A stretch of DNA of 64,000 bases from Rhodospirillaceae bacterium. Lineage in GTDB: Bacteria > Pseudomonadota > Alphaproteobacteria > Thalassobaculales > Thalassobaculaceae. The notes under the pieces are model-generated. The model was not told the origin of the DNA, made no database searches, and saw nothing but the letters and a program-made list of their open reading frames with translations. Below are positions 29,477 through 40,000 of the stretch, piece after piece (within the stretch, counting starts at the first letter, position 1; every line of letters starts with the position of its first letter). The translations under genes were made by a program, and so were the position numbers. The stretch is from positions 21,196-85,195 of the forward strand of contig JAGYJX010000004.1 in assembly GCA_018401495.1 (NCBI GenBank), given 5' to 3'.

Positions 29477-29617
29477 CTACAGTGAGGCAGTCACCACGCG
29501 GACGGACGCTGATCGACGCGCAGCCTGAAGAGCCGCCGCTTGGGTGCAACGGCGTCGGCGTCGGTCAAAGAGGTGCTGGTTCCCGATCATCACCGTCGAC
29601 CCTGTCGCCAGCCACAT
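29477..29617 (-). CDS. Candidate arginine-rich leader peptide of argC
   Basis: Short reading frame of 46 codons (ATG at 29617; internal ATG at 29590) in the argC upstream region. Codons 19-23 (29549-29563) encode five consecutive arginines as CGA CGC CGA CGC CGT, and three more arginines follow (34, 35, 40). The stop at 29477-29479 is about 50 bases before the hairpin at 29404-29429. This matches the layout of ribosome-mediated attenuation. No strong ribosome-binding site is seen before either ATG, and an antiterminator was not identified, so this is a hypothesis. Confidence 0.35.
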   Translation of the reverse strand: MWLATGSTVMIGNQHLFDRRRRRCTQAAALQAARRSASVRVVTASL

Positions 29618-29682
29618 TGGCCGTCAAGCGGAATGTCCCCTGGCACCCGGAGCGGCACTTGGGTTCGGCTGTCGAGAGGGTG

Positions 29683-31041
29683 TCAGTCCGGGCGTTCGAG
29701 GCCGACCGCCGCCAGGGCCTCGGTCTGCCGGGCTTCCATGGCGTCGGCCTCGAAGTTCTCGATCAGGTCGTGGAACAGCCGGTGCCAGTTGACCTCGGCC
29801 TTGAGGTGCATGAACACCGACCCGAGGCCGAGGGCGGCGCGGTCGACCAGCACGAACTCGCGCGGCGGGCGGACGCCGTTCAGGCGCCGCAGCTCGGAGT
29901 GCACCTTCTCCGCGATCTCGCGGCCGTACAGGCCGCTGCCGCTCTCCTGGATGCGGCGGGTGCGGTCCTCCAGCAGCGGTCCGTACAGGAAGCGCGCCCA
30001 CAGGTTCAGGACGTCGATGGTCTCGCGGTCGAGGTCGTTGAAGCCCCAGCTCTCGTAGGCGTGGACCGCCAGCTGCTCGTCGTCGTCGCGCAGCGCCCGG
30101 TACAGGTCGATCACGCCCTTCACGAACGACTTCGGGAAGATCCGGATGCAGCCGAAGTCCAGCAGGTTGACCGAGCCGTCCTCGCGCACCGTGTAGTTGC
30201 CGAGGTGCGGGTCACCGTGGATCACGCCGTAGTAGTAGAACGGCACGTACCAGGCGCGGAACATGGTCAGCGCGAAGGCGTTGCGCAGTTCCAGCGGCGG
30301 CTCGCCCTCCAGGAACTTCATCAGCGGCGTGCCGTCGAGCCAGGTCATGGTGATCAGCCGGGCGGTCGACAGCTCCGGCACCACGTCGGGCACGAACACC
30401 CCCGGCTCGTCGGCCAGCATCCGGCGGTACAGCGCCATGTGCCGGGCCTCGCGCTCGTAATCCAGCTCCTCGCGCAGCCGGGCCGACAGTTCGGCGTGGA
30501 TCTGGCTGGTGTCGATCGCCTTGTCATAGCGCCGGTAGATCGAGAAGATCCAGTCGAGCTGCCGCAGGTCGGCCTCGACCGCCGAGGACATGTCCGGATA
30601 CTGCAGCTTGGCGGCCAGCCGGGTGCCGTCGGCCAGACGGGCGCGGTGGACCTGGCCGAGCGAGGCGGCCGACGCGGCCTCGTGCTCGAACTCGCCGAAT
30701 TTCTTCTGCCAGCCGGGACCGAGCTCGGTGGTCATCCGGCGCTTGACGAACGGCCAGCCCATGGCCGGCGCGTCCGACTGCAGGTGGCTGAGCTCCTGCA
30801 CGTACTCCTTCGGCAGCGCGTCGGGGACCGTCGACAGGATCTGCGCCACCTTCATCAGCGGGCCCTTCAGGCCGCCGAGCGCGACCCGCAGTTCCGAGGC
30901 GTGCGCGCCCTTGTCCAGGTTCCAGCCGAGATAGCGCTCGCCGGCGACGCGGGCGGCGAGGCCGCCGACGGCGCCGCTGACGCGGGCGTAGCGGCGCATG
31001 CGGCCGCCGAGGGAGTTGCGTTCGGTGTCCATGTCGCTCAT
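29683..31041 (-). CDS. ABC1/UbiB-family atypical kinase
   Basis: Protein of 452 residues with the ABC1 core. KGPLMKVAQILS at about 59-70 is the N-terminal signature (KVAQ in place of KxGQ), followed by the alanine-rich ASAASLGQVHRA, the Lys of AAKLQYP, HGDPHLGNY (catalytic and metal Asp region) and LLDFGCIR. Bacterial UbiB proteins support ubiquinone synthesis; other family members act in lipid-linked roles. No C-terminal transmembrane pair is obvious, so this may be a paralogue and not UbiB itself. ATG 31041 is preferred over a longer extension. Confidence 0.85.
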   Translation of the reverse strand: MSDMDTERNSLGGRMRRYARVSGAVGGLAARVAGERYLGWNLDKGAHASELRVALGGLKGPLMKVAQILSTVPDALPKEYVQELSHLQSDAPAMGWPFVKRRMTTELGPGWQKKFGEFEHEAASAASLGQVHRARLADGTRLAAKLQYPDMSSAVEADLRQLDWIFSIYRRYDKAIDTSQIHAELSARLREELDYEREARHMALYRRMLADEPGVFVPDVVPELSTARLITMTWLDGTPLMKFLEGEPPLELRNAFALTMFRAWYVPFYYYGVIHGDPHLGNYTVREDGSVNLLDFGCIRIFPKSFVKGVIDLYRALRDDDEQLAVHAYESWGFNDLDRETIDVLNLWARFLYGPLLEDRTRRIQESGSGLYGREIAEKVHSELRRLNGVRPPREFVLVDRAALGLGSVFMHLKAEVNWHRLFHDLIENFEADAMEARQTEALAAVGLERPD

Positions 31042-31174
31042 GCGCCGAGAGATGGGGGGTCGTTCGCCCTGCGACCAGGGGTGCGGACGGCGTGTCACAC
31101 CGAAAGCGGGGTGTCCAGCGTCGTCAACCGGCGCCCGATGCCGCCGACCCGCCGCCGAACCGGCCGGCGCCGCT

Positions 31175-31975
31175 TCACCGAGAGAAGATGATGTTGCCGA
31201 TCAAAGCGTTGCCGCCGGTGGTCTTCTGCAGCAGCTTCTCGTAGGTCGCCTCGTCCCGGCGGAACCCGGCGGCCTCGATGACCGCCATGGTGTCCCGGTG
31301 CAATTGGCTCTTCAGGTCGAGCTCGATGAGCACGCTGCGCAGGCGCGGATCGGCGAGCAGGCGCGCCGCGCCGTCGATGATGGCGTGCTCCAGACCGTCG
31401 ACGTCGATCTTGATGTGGGTCGGGCATGGCAGGCCGTCGTCGTGCACCAGCGCGTCCAGCGTGCGGGTCACCACACCCTGCGGGAACTGCGCGGTGTGCG
31501 GCGCGCCCGGCGCCGCCCGGGCGACGTTCACCTGGTGCCCGCTGGTGGCGGTCTCGAGCGAGCTGAGCATGATCTCGCCCAGCCCCGGCATGTCGGAGAT
31601 GCCGAGGCAGTACGCCTTCACCCGCTGACCGAGGTTGTTGTCGAAGATGTTGCCGCAGAGTGTGGCGTAGCTGGCTGCCTCGGGCTCGAAGGCGTAGACC
31701 GTGGCGTCCTGGGTGGCGGCGGCCCAGATCGTGTACAGGCCCATGTTGGCGCCGACGTCGTACAGCACGGTGGCGGCGTCCATCGCGGCGATCCACGCGA
31801 CGGTCTCCGGCTCCTTCGAGTACAGCGACACCACCCGCAGGGTCGCCACCCGCGAGGGCGTGCGGAACAGCACCTTGCGGCCGTTGCCGTCGATGGTGAT
31901 GCGCGGAAGCTTCTGGGCGTAGTCCTCGGCGGTCTTGATGTGCGCCCGCACCTGTTCGGCCATCCCATCCGACAT
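31175..31975 (-). CDS. FkbM family methyltransferase
   Basis: Protein of 266 residues. DVGANMGLY at 73-81 is the SAM-binding loop, FEPEAASY the acidic strand end, and THIKIDVDGLEHAII the conserved FkbM motif; SVLIELDLKS follows. FkbM enzymes methylate hydroxyls of sugars, polyketides or glycans. It lies 19 bases after the 2OG oxygenase gene on the same strand, so they are likely co-transcribed and might modify one substrate. No signal peptide. Confidence 0.87.
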   Translation of the reverse strand: MSDGMAEQVRAHIKTAEDYAQKLPRITIDGNGRKVLFRTPSRVATLRVVSLYSKEPETVAWIAAMDAATVLYDVGANMGLYTIWAAATQDATVYAFEPEAASYATLCGNIFDNNLGQRVKAYCLGISDMPGLGEIMLSSLETATSGHQVNVARAAPGAPHTAQFPQGVVTRTLDALVHDDGLPCPTHIKIDVDGLEHAIIDGAARLLADPRLRSVLIELDLKSQLHRDTMAVIEAAGFRRDEATYEKLLQKTTGGNALIGNIIFSR

Positions 31976-31994
31976 TCCGTCCTCCCCTGGCCGG

Positions 31995-32720
31995 TCAGGC
32001 CGCTGTGTTCCGGTTCACCTGGAACTGGATCAACCGCCGCGACGTCCCCGCCGCGACCGCCTCGACGCCGTGGAACGTGTTGTTCCCTGGCGGGAAGATC
32101 AGCGCCGTGTTGGCCCGGTACGGGACGGTCCTGACGAGCCCCAGCATGTCCCGGGAGAACCGGGCGTTGTCGGCGAACTTGAGGGTCAGGCCCTTCGGGT
32201 TCTCGATGGTGTACAGCGACGTCCCGAGCGCTTCGTCGGCGCCGGGCTCGGCCAGGTAGATCAGCACCGTGACCAGCTTGTTGTGGGTGTCTGTGTGCGG
32301 CTTGAGGGCATAGCCGGTCCGGTCTTCGATCATCTCGATGGCGCAGGTGGTCGCTACACGCCCGGGGCCGTGGCGCCGGGCGATGTCGTCGGCGAATTTC
32401 TGGGTCAGCAGTTCGACCAGCCTCGGCTCGGTCAGCGTGCCCCACAATAGCTCGAGGCAGGGCGCCGTCAGCGCCGCAAGGTCGTCCGGGCCGTTGATCT
32501 TGAGAACGAAGCGGCGGGTCTCCGAGATTTCCGAGGTCCCGCTCGCCTGGTTCCGCTGCGCGAGGTTCGCGCTGTAGTCCTCGGTGGTCAGCGCGCGGTA
32601 GAGGTCGGGGTGCAGGAAGTCGTCGAGGATCAGATGCCGGAACGGCCAGACCTTCGGCAGCGCGTTGATGACCGCGTAGAACGAATGCCACATGAATTCC
32701 GACGAGACCGTGCCGGTCAT
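31995..32720 (-). CDS. 2-oxoglutarate/Fe(II)-dependent oxygenase-like protein
   Basis: Protein of 241 residues with a double-stranded beta-helix pattern. The iron ligands fit H142 and D144 (PHTDTHNK) and H217 (NNTFHGVEAV), with R228/R229 for 2-oxoglutarate. Similar to prolyl-hydroxylase-like oxygenases near glycan genes. The region upstream (FLHPDLYRAL) is also typical. Precedes the FkbM gene. Substrate unknown; may hydroxylate a sugar or peptide later methylated. Confidence 0.72.
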   Translation of the reverse strand: MTGTVSSEFMWHSFYAVINALPKVWPFRHLILDDFLHPDLYRALTTEDYSANLAQRNQASGTSEISETRRFVLKINGPDDLAALTAPCLELLWGTLTEPRLVELLTQKFADDIARRHGPGRVATTCAIEMIEDRTGYALKPHTDTHNKLVTVLIYLAEPGADEALGTSLYTIENPKGLTLKFADNARFSRDMLGLVRTVPYRANTALIFPPGNNTFHGVEAVAAGTSRRLIQFQVNRNTAA

Positions 32721-32840
32721 TATCCAGGTCCCCTGCGATTGACGGCTGCCTGCCCCGGCAGCGACCCATGAACGCGGCGGGCCGCCCTGCTACTGTCGTC
32801 CGTGGGTCCGGTGGGCGCAAGCGTCACGGGTAACGTGGCG

Positions 32841-34247
32841 CTACAGCATCACCCCGGGGTTCAGCACGGCGTCAGGGTCGAGCGCCGCCTTCAGCCGGCG
32901 CATCAGGTCGAGATCGAGCGCCGGCTTCGCCCGGCGGGCGGCGGCCACCTTGCTGCGGCCGAGGCCGTGCTCGGCGGCGATCGAGCCGCCGAGCGCCACC
33001 GCCGTGTCCTCGATGGCGGCGACGAGGTCGGGCCAGCGCGCCATGAAGGCGGCGGGATCGGTGCCCGGCGGCGGGTTCAGGTTGAAGTGGATGTTGCCGT
33101 CGCCGAGATGGCCGAACGGGATCGGCACGCAGTCCGGCACGATCGCCCGCGCCGCCGCCTCGGCGTCGCGGATGAAGCGCGGGATCGCCGGCACCGGCAC
33201 CGCGGTATCGTTCTTGAGGTTGCCCGGTGCCTCGACCTGCGCCACCGCCAGCCCTTCGCGGAGCGCCCAGAGCGCCGCGCGCTGCGCGCCGGAGGTCGCC
33301 ACCACGGCGTCGGTCGCCTCGCCGGCGGCAAGGCCGTCGCCGACCGTCGCCTCCAGCGCTCCGGCGAGGTCGATGAACCGGCTGGAGCCGGCCAGCTCGA
33401 CCAGCACCTGCCAGCCGTGCCGGCGGTCGAACGGCTCGCGGCCGGCGCCGGCTCGCGCGAAGTGCAGGTCGAGGCCGGCGCGCGGGATGAGTTCGGCCGC
33501 CGACAACACCTCGCCGGCCTCCGACCGCAGCCGGGCGAGCAGCGCCACGGCCGCAGCCGGATCGGCGACCGCGACCAGCGCGGTGGCGAAGGTTCGCGGC
33601 AGCGGGTGCAGCCTCAGCACCGCCGCCGTGACGATGCCGAGCGTGCCCTCGGTGCCGATGAACAGCTGCTTGAGGTCGGTGCCGGCATTGTCCTTGGCGA
33701 GCGCCCTGAGCCCGTTCCACACCCGCCCGTCGGCCAGCACCACCTCCAGGCCGAGCACCAGCGACCGCGCCATGCCGTAGCGCAGCACGTTGTTGCCGCC
33801 GGCGTTGGTGGCGACGTTGCCGCCGATCCGCGACGACAGGCCGCCGTGGTGCAGCGCCAGCAGCCGGTCGTGGCTCTCGGCCGCCGCGCGGGCGTCGGCG
33901 AGCGTCACCCCGGCCTCGACGACCATCGAGTTGCCCATGGTGTCGACGGCGCGGATCCGGGTCAGCCGCTCGGTCGACAGCACCACCGCCGAGCCGTCGG
34001 TGGGCGGGGTGGCGCCGCCGCAGAACCCGGTGTTGCCGCCTTGCGGCACAACCGCGACACCGGCGTCGGCGCACAACCGCACCGCCGCCGCGACCGCCGC
34101 CGTCGAGCCGGGCCGCAGTATCGCCAGCGCCTGGCCGGTGCGGGTCCTCAGCAGGTCGGTCTCGTAGCCGGCGCGGTCGGCCGCGTCGGTCAGGACCGCA
34201 TCGTCGCCAAGCACGGCGCGCAGGGTCGAGAGGAGAGGGGCGTTCAT
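32841..34247 (-). CDS. FAD-linked oxidase, D-2-hydroxyglutarate/D-lactate dehydrogenase type
   Basis: Protein of 468 residues of the vanillyl-alcohol oxidase/GlcD superfamily. The FAD domain has VVPQGGNTGFCGGA, GGLSSRIGGNVATNAGGNN and GTEGTLGIVTAAVLRL. The C-terminal metal-binding region contains PFGHLGDGNIHFNL and AAEHGLGRSK, which bind Zn in D-2-hydroxyglutarate dehydrogenases. Oxidises a D-2-hydroxyacid to the 2-oxoacid, passing electrons to an acceptor flavoprotein or quinone. The exact substrate is not determined. Monocistronic in appearance. Confidence 0.88.
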   Translation of the reverse strand: MNAPLLSTLRAVLGDDAVLTDAADRAGYETDLLRTRTGQALAILRPGSTAAVAAAVRLCADAGVAVVPQGGNTGFCGGATPPTDGSAVVLSTERLTRIRAVDTMGNSMVVEAGVTLADARAAAESHDRLLALHHGGLSSRIGGNVATNAGGNNVLRYGMARSLVLGLEVVLADGRVWNGLRALAKDNAGTDLKQLFIGTEGTLGIVTAAVLRLHPLPRTFATALVAVADPAAAVALLARLRSEAGEVLSAAELIPRAGLDLHFARAGAGREPFDRRHGWQVLVELAGSSRFIDLAGALEATVGDGLAAGEATDAVVATSGAQRAALWALREGLAVAQVEAPGNLKNDTAVPVPAIPRFIRDAEAAARAIVPDCVPIPFGHLGDGNIHFNLNPPPGTDPAAFMARWPDLVAAIEDTAVALGGSIAAEHGLGRSKVAAARRAKPALDLDLMRRLKAALDPDAVLNPGVML

Positions 34248-34313
34248 CGTCCGATCAGAGGAGCCCCCTGGTCTGCCGTCAACGGTTTCCGCCGCGCGAC
34301 GCGGCGGGAGCGG

Positions 34314-35045
34314 CTACTCGACCAGGAAGAACTCGATCGTCGACACGACGCGCACGCTCTTCTCGATCTCGGCGTCGGGATTGCCGCCGGCGACGCCGTC
34401 GCGCGGCCCGATCGTGAACACGCCCTGGCTGGCCTGGCGTATGGCGCCGACGCTGCTGCCGCTGTCGGCCGCGAACTGCTCGGCGCCGGCCCGTGCCGCC
34501 CGGGTGGCCTCGGCGATCATGGCCGGCTTGACGTCGTTCAGGCCGGTGAACGCGTAGCTGGGACCCCCGCTGTCGCCGAACACCACGCCGAGCTTGACCA
34601 ACTCGCCGGACCGGGCGCTGGCGGCGCGGACCTTCTGGACCTCCTCGGTCCGCACCGTCAGCGTCTGGGCGATGATGTAGCGCGACTGGTCGGCGCCCTC
34701 CGGCCGGTACGCCTGCGCCAGCAGGTCGTTGACCTCGACCCGGCCGCGCTCCAGCGTCTCCTGGGCGAGGCCCTCGCCGACCAGGAACACGGTCAGCGCG
34801 TCGACCGACTGGTCGACCTTGGCCTGGACCGCGCCGAGATCGTTGCCGGTGGCGGTGACGCGGATCGGCCACACCGCCAGGTCCGCCGTCACGTTTCGCT
34901 CCGCCAGTCCCTTCACGGTCACGTATCGGTCGGTCGAGCGGCCCATCCGGAAGCCGTCGCCGATGAACTTTCCGGCGGCGGCGAGGCCGACGGCCACCAG
35001 GATGGCGGCGACCAGGGTGGTGATGTGTCGAAGCTGATCCGGCAT
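34314..35045 (-). CDS. SIMPL domain protein (DUF541)
   Basis: Protein of 243 residues with an N-terminal signal anchor (about 8-25) and a SIMPL domain: YVTVKGLAERNVTADLAVWP, then AQTLTVRTEEVQKV, and the C-terminal VRVVSTIEFFLVE. Periplasmic proteins of this class have been linked to oxidative stress tolerance, but the biochemical role is unclear. Lies between the FAD oxidase and the epimerase on the same strand, with 66- and 104-base gaps. Confidence 0.87.
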   Translation of the reverse strand: MPDQLRHITTLVAAILVAVGLAAAGKFIGDGFRMGRSTDRYVTVKGLAERNVTADLAVWPIRVTATGNDLGAVQAKVDQSVDALTVFLVGEGLAQETLERGRVEVNDLLAQAYRPEGADQSRYIIAQTLTVRTEEVQKVRAASARSGELVKLGVVFGDSGGPSYAFTGLNDVKPAMIAEATRAARAGAEQFAADSGSSVGAIRQASQGVFTIGPRDGVAGGNPDAEIEKSVRVVSTIEFFLVE

Positions 35046-35149
35046 GGCTGGGTTCCGTTCTGGACGCGGGCCGCCCTTCGAGGCGCGTCATCATACCCCG
35101 CGGATCGCGGCGTCGGCGAGTCGCGACGGGGGCGGACCGGGGCGGGCGC

Positions 35150-36137
35150 CTACATCCCGTGGTAGCGTTTGAACCAGTCAACGAAACGCGGGATGCCGAC
35201 CTCGATCGGGGTGGTCGGCTGGTAGCCGAGGTCGCGGCGGCTGGCGTCGATGTCGGCGTAGGTCTCCAGGACATCGCCCGGCTGCATCGGCTTCATGACC
35301 AGTTCGGCCCGTCGATCGCAGGCGCCCTCGATCACCCGGATGTAGTCGAGCAGGGCGACCGGGGTGTTGTTGCCGAGGTTGTAGACCGCGACCGGCGGCC
35401 CTTCGTCGCTTCCCGATGGGGGGCGGTCGAGGGCGGCGACGACACCGGCCACGATGTCGTCGACATAGGTGAAGTCGCGGCGCATCTGGCCGTGGTTGAA
35501 CACCTCGATCGGCCGGCCGTTCAGGATCCGGTCGGTGAACAGCCAGGGCGACATGTCGGGGCGGCCCCAGGGGCCGTAGACCGTGAAGAACCGGAGCCCG
35601 GTGGTCGGGATGCCATAGAGGCTGGCGTAGCTGTAGCTCATCACCTCGTTGGATTTCTTGGTCGCCCCGTAGAACGACATCGGCCGGTCGACCCGGTCGT
35701 CGACCGAGAACGGCACCTCGCGGTTGGCGCCGTAGACCGACGACGAACTGGCGTAGACCAGATGGCGCAGGCCGCGGGCGACGCGGCCGCGCGCCATCTC
35801 CAGCATGACCAGGTGACCCATCAGATTGGCCTGCAGGTAGTCGAAGGGCTGCTCGATCGAGTAGCGCACCCCGGCCTGGGCGCCGAGGTGGACGATGCGG
35901 TCGATGTCGGGGTGCGCTGCGTCGAACGCCGCCATGGCGGCGCGGTCGGAGAAGTCGACGCGGTGGAACGCGAAGCCGTTTCGGCCCTCGAGTCTCGGCC
36001 AGACGGGCGTGCTTGAGGCGGGGGTCGTAGTAGTCGTTCAGGTTGTCGATGCCGACCACCCTGTCGCCGCGATCAAGCAGGGCTTTCGTGACGTGCATGC
36101 CGATGAACCCGGCTGCCCCGGTAACCAGAACAGTCAT
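35150..36137 (-). CDS. UDP-glucuronate 4-epimerase-like SDR, frameshifted
   Basis: Extended SDR epimerase of about 328 residues. [11 protein letters not shown] near residue 5 binds [19 protein letters not shown] is a hallmark of UDP-glucuronate epimerases; the catalytic [14 protein letters not shown] holds Tyr and Lys; [14 protein letters not shown] and [16 protein letters not shown] follow. It supplies UDP-galacturonate for surface polysaccharide. The frame changes near 36000 within RLARLEGRN, a one-base gain. Start ATG 36137. Monocistronic, with a 139-base gap to the next gene. Confidence 0.88.
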
Positions 36138-36276
36138 GCAACCCACCCCTTCGCCGTGCGTCCGCGCTACGGAATAAGTGCTTAGCGGCGGCGGGCGTTC
36201 CCGTCGAGACGTCTCGATGCGGCGAAAAAGGTAACTAATTACCTTGACCAGGACCCGTTCGGTCGCGCCGGGCCGG

Positions 36277-36759
36277 TCACAGCCCGGCCACGATCTCGGC
36301 CAGTTGGTCCGCGCACTGGGCCCAACCTTCGTGGAACCCCATCTTCTCGTGCGCGTCGCAGTCCTCCGTCGACCAGTGACTGACGCGAGCGGTGTAGCGG
36401 GTGCTGCCGCCGAGATCTTCGAAGGTCAGCTCCAGCGTCATGAAGGGCTTCTCCGACGGCACCCACGCCTCGACGTAGGCGTCGGTGGTGACCAGCCGGC
36501 GGTTCGTCTCGACCTCCAGGTAGATCCCCGGGCACGGAATCTCGGTGCCGTCGGGTCCGCGCATGACGATGAGGCACCGACCGCCGGGACGGACGTCCAG
36601 TTCGGCGACCGGCGTGGTGTAGGGACGCGGCGCGAACCACCGCTTCAGCACTTCGGGGTCGGTCCAGGCCTGGAACAGCTTGTCCGGGGAGACGTCGTAC
36701 AGTCGGGTGAGGGTGAGTTCGCGGTCGGCGGTGCGGGCGGTCTCGGTCCTGGCGGTCAT
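36277..36759 (-). CDS. SRPBCC/AHSA1 domain protein
   Basis: Protein of 160 residues with the START-like fold: [22 protein letters not shown] at the N terminus, [23 protein letters not shown], and the C-terminal helix [20 protein letters not shown]. Members bind hydrophobic ligands or co-chaperone; this group often sits beside ArsR regulators, none of which is present here. Transcribed divergently from the large oxidoreductase. Function not known. Confidence 0.85.
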   Translation of the reverse strand: MTARTETARTADRELTLTRLYDVSPDKLFQAWTDPEVLKRWFAPRPYTTPVAELDVRPGGRCLIVMRGPDGTEIPCPGIYLEVETNRRLVTTDAYVEAWVPSEKPFMTLELTFEDLGGSTRYTARVSHWSTEDCDAHEKMGFHEGWAQCADQLAEIVAGL

Positions 36760-37078
36760 GGCAGGGGCTCCGGGATGGGGGATGGCGATTCGTTCCGAGG
36801 ACGGCCGGGATCGGCGCGATCCGACATCGCCCCGGAGATTGTTTTCGTGAGCAGGATGCGTCCGCGCCCCAGCCATGCCGGACCCGCAGCACCGCAATGC
36901 GCTCTCGGCAACGGCGGGAAGGCGAAAGCGTTTGCCTGCGTGGACCGCTCGACGCAGGCTGCGGCTTCTGCGTCGACGCGGCCGGCGGTTGTTGGTTCGG
37001 TCAAGGACGCTTACCTTATTTTCCGCCGCCCCCGACCCTACATCGTGGCGAGAAGCGGGGGCCGGGAGGCAGAGAACG
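36760..37078. other. Intergenic region, divergent promoters
   Basis: 319 bases between the AHSA1-like gene (minus) and the indolepyruvate oxidoreductase (plus). It holds an inverted repeat CCTGCG (36935-36940) / CGCAGG (36953-36958) and a relatively AT-rich CTTACCTTATTTTCC near 37010-37024 that could be the plus-strand -10 region. GGGAGG precedes the ATG at 37079. I see no gene in it. Confidence 0.4.
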
Positions 37079-40000
37079 ATGGCGCTGGCCGAAGTTTCAC
37101 TCGACGACAAGTACGTCCTCGATCGTGGGCGGATCTTCCTGACCGGCGTGCAGGCGCTGGTGCGGCTGCCGTTGATCCAGCGCCGCCGCGATCTCGCGCT
37201 CGGCAAGAACACCGGCTGCTTCATCTCGGGTTACCGCGGTTCGCCGCTCGGCGGCTACGACCAGCAATTGTGGCGCGCGGGCAAGCTGCTGAAGCAGCAT
37301 CACGTGCACTTCCAGCCGGGCGTGAACGAGGAACTGGCGGCGACCGCCGTCTGGGGCAGCCAGCAGCCCAACCTGTTCGCCGGCGCCAACCACGACGGCG
37401 TGTTCGGCATCTGGTACGGCAAGGGCCCGGGCGTCGACCGGTCGGGGGACGTGTTCAAGCACGCGAACTTCGCCGGCACCTCGCCCTGGGGCGGCGTCCT
37501 GGCGATCGCCGGCGACGACCATGTCGCCAAGTCCTCGACGGTGCCGCACCAGAGCGAGTTCGCGTTCCTCGACGCCTCGATGCCGGTGCTGAACCCGGCC
37601 GGCGTGCAGGACACCCTGGATTTCGGCCTGCTCGGTTTCGCCATGAGCCGGTTCGCCGGCTGCTGGGTCGGGCTTCAAGACCACCGCCGAGATCATGGAC
37701 AGCTCGGCCTCGGTCGAGGCCGACGCCAACGCCCTGCAGATCGTCGTTCCCGAGTTCGCGATGCCGCCGGGCGGGCTGCACATCCGCTGGCCGGACCCGT
37801 GGCTCGAGCAGGAAGAGCGGCTGCAGAACTGGAAGCTGCCGGCGGTCGCCGCCTTCGCGCGCGCCAACGCCATCGACCGGGTCGTGATCGACACGCCGAC
37901 GCCGCGGCTGGTGATCGTCACCACCGGCAAGTCCTATCTCGATGTGCGCCAGGCGCTCGACGACCTCGGCATCGACGCCGCACTCGCCCGCGACATCGGG
38001 CTCCGGGTGTTCAAGGTCGGCATGCCGTGGCCGCTGGAGCCCGAGGGCGCGCGCGCCGCCTGCGCCGGCGCCGAGCGGGTGCTGGTGGTCGAGGAGAAGC
38101 GCTCGCTGATCGAGTGGCAGCTCAAGGAACAGCTCTACGACCTGCCGCAGGGCCGCCGCCCGCGGGTCGAAGGCAAGCAGGACGACGCCGGCCGCCAGCT
38201 GTTCCGCGCCAACGGCGAGCTGAACGCCACCGAGGTGGCGCTCGCCATCGCCGACCGGGTGCTGGCGTTCGCCGACGTCGAGCGCGTCAAGGCGCGCCGC
38301 GCCCTGATCGCCCAGCGCGTCGAGGGCGGCAAGGCGAAGCCGAGCGAGTTCCAGCGCACGCCGTATTTCTGCTCCGGCTGCCCGCACAACACCTCGACCC
38401 GCGTGCCCGACGGCTCGCGCGCCGTCGCCGGCATCGGCTGCCACTTCATGGCGGCCTGGATGCCGGAGCGCACCACCGAGACCTTCACCCAGATGGGCGG
38501 CGAGGGGGCATCGTGGATCGGCCAGGCGCCGTTCACCGACACCCCGCACATCTTCGCCAACCTCGGCGACGGCACCTACAACCACTCCGGCAGCATGGCG
38601 ATCCGCATGGCGGTCGCCTCGAAGGTCACCATCACCTACAAGATTCTGTTCAACGACGCTGTCGCCATGACCGGCGGGCAGCCCTCCGACAACGGCCTGA
38701 CTCCCTGGATCATCGCCCAGCAGGTGGCGGCCGAGGGCGTCGCCCGGGTCGACGTGGTCACCGACGATCCGGAGAAGTATCCGTCCGGCGACATCTGGCC
38801 GAAGGGCACCCGGATCCACCACCGCGACGACCTCGACGAGGTCCAGCGCGAGCTGCGCGAGATCGCCGGCGTCACCGTGCTGATCTACGACCAGACCTGC
38901 GCCGCCGAGAAGCGCCGCCGCCGCAAGCGCGGCACCATGGAGGACCCGAACCGCCGGGTGTTCATCAACGAGGCGGTCTGCGAGGGCTGCGGCGATTGCG
39001 GGGTCAAGTCGAACTGCGTGTCGGTGCTGCCGGTCGAGACCGAGTTCGGCCGCAAGCGTCAGATCGACCAGTCGAGCTGCAACAAGGACTTCTCCTGCGT
39101 GAAGGGCTTCTGCCCGAGCTTCGTCGACGTGATCGGCGGCAAGGTGCGCAAGGGCAGCTCGGCGGCGCCGAAGCCGGCGGCCGGTGCCGCGCCGGACGTG
39201 TTCGAGGTGCTTCCGGAGCCGGTGCTGCCCGGGCTGGACGAGCCCTACAGCATCCTGGTCACCGGCATCGGCGGGACCGGGGTGGTGACCATCGGCGCGC
39301 TGCTGGGCATGGCCGCCCACCTGGAGGGCAAGGGCACCAGCGTGCTCGACATGACCGGGCTGGCCCAGAAGGGCGGCGCGGTGCTGAGCCACGTCAAGAT
39401 CGCGGCCTCACCGGAGGCGGTGCACGCGCCGCGCATCGCCGCCGGCGCCGCCGACCTGCTGCTGGCCTGCGACATCGCCACGGCGGCGTCCAAGGACGGG
39501 CTGGAGGCGATCAGCCGCGACAAGACCCGCGCGGTGGTGAACACCCACGAGACCATGACCGGCCGCTTCACCCAGGCGCCGGACATGCAGTTCCCGGCGG
39601 AGTCGATGAAGTCGATCCTGCGCGGCGCCGCCGGCGACAACTCGACGGAGTTCGTCGACGCCTACCGGATCGCCACCAAGCTGCTCGGCGACTCCGATCG
39701 CCGCCAACCTGTTCATGCTCGGCTTCGCCTGGCAGCTCGGGCTGGTGCCGCTGTCGCGCGCGGCGATCGAGCGGGCGATCGAGCTGAACGGCGTCGCCGT
39801 GACGTTCAACAGCCAGGCCTTCCTGTGGGGCCGCCGCGCCGCCCACGACCGCGACGCGGTCGAGCGGCTGGTCGAGCCGAAGCCGGCCGCCGCCTCGCTG
39901 CGCCCGACGGTCGCCGACACGCTGGAGGAGATCGTCCGCATCCGGGTCGAGACCCTGACCGCCTACCAGGACGCCGCCTACGCCGAGCGCTACCGGTCGC

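Noticed and set aside
29461..29560. tRNA-like or riboswitch element before argC
   Set aside because: No cloverleaf or known riboswitch core could be drawn; the hairpin plus T run is better explained as a terminator or attenuator.
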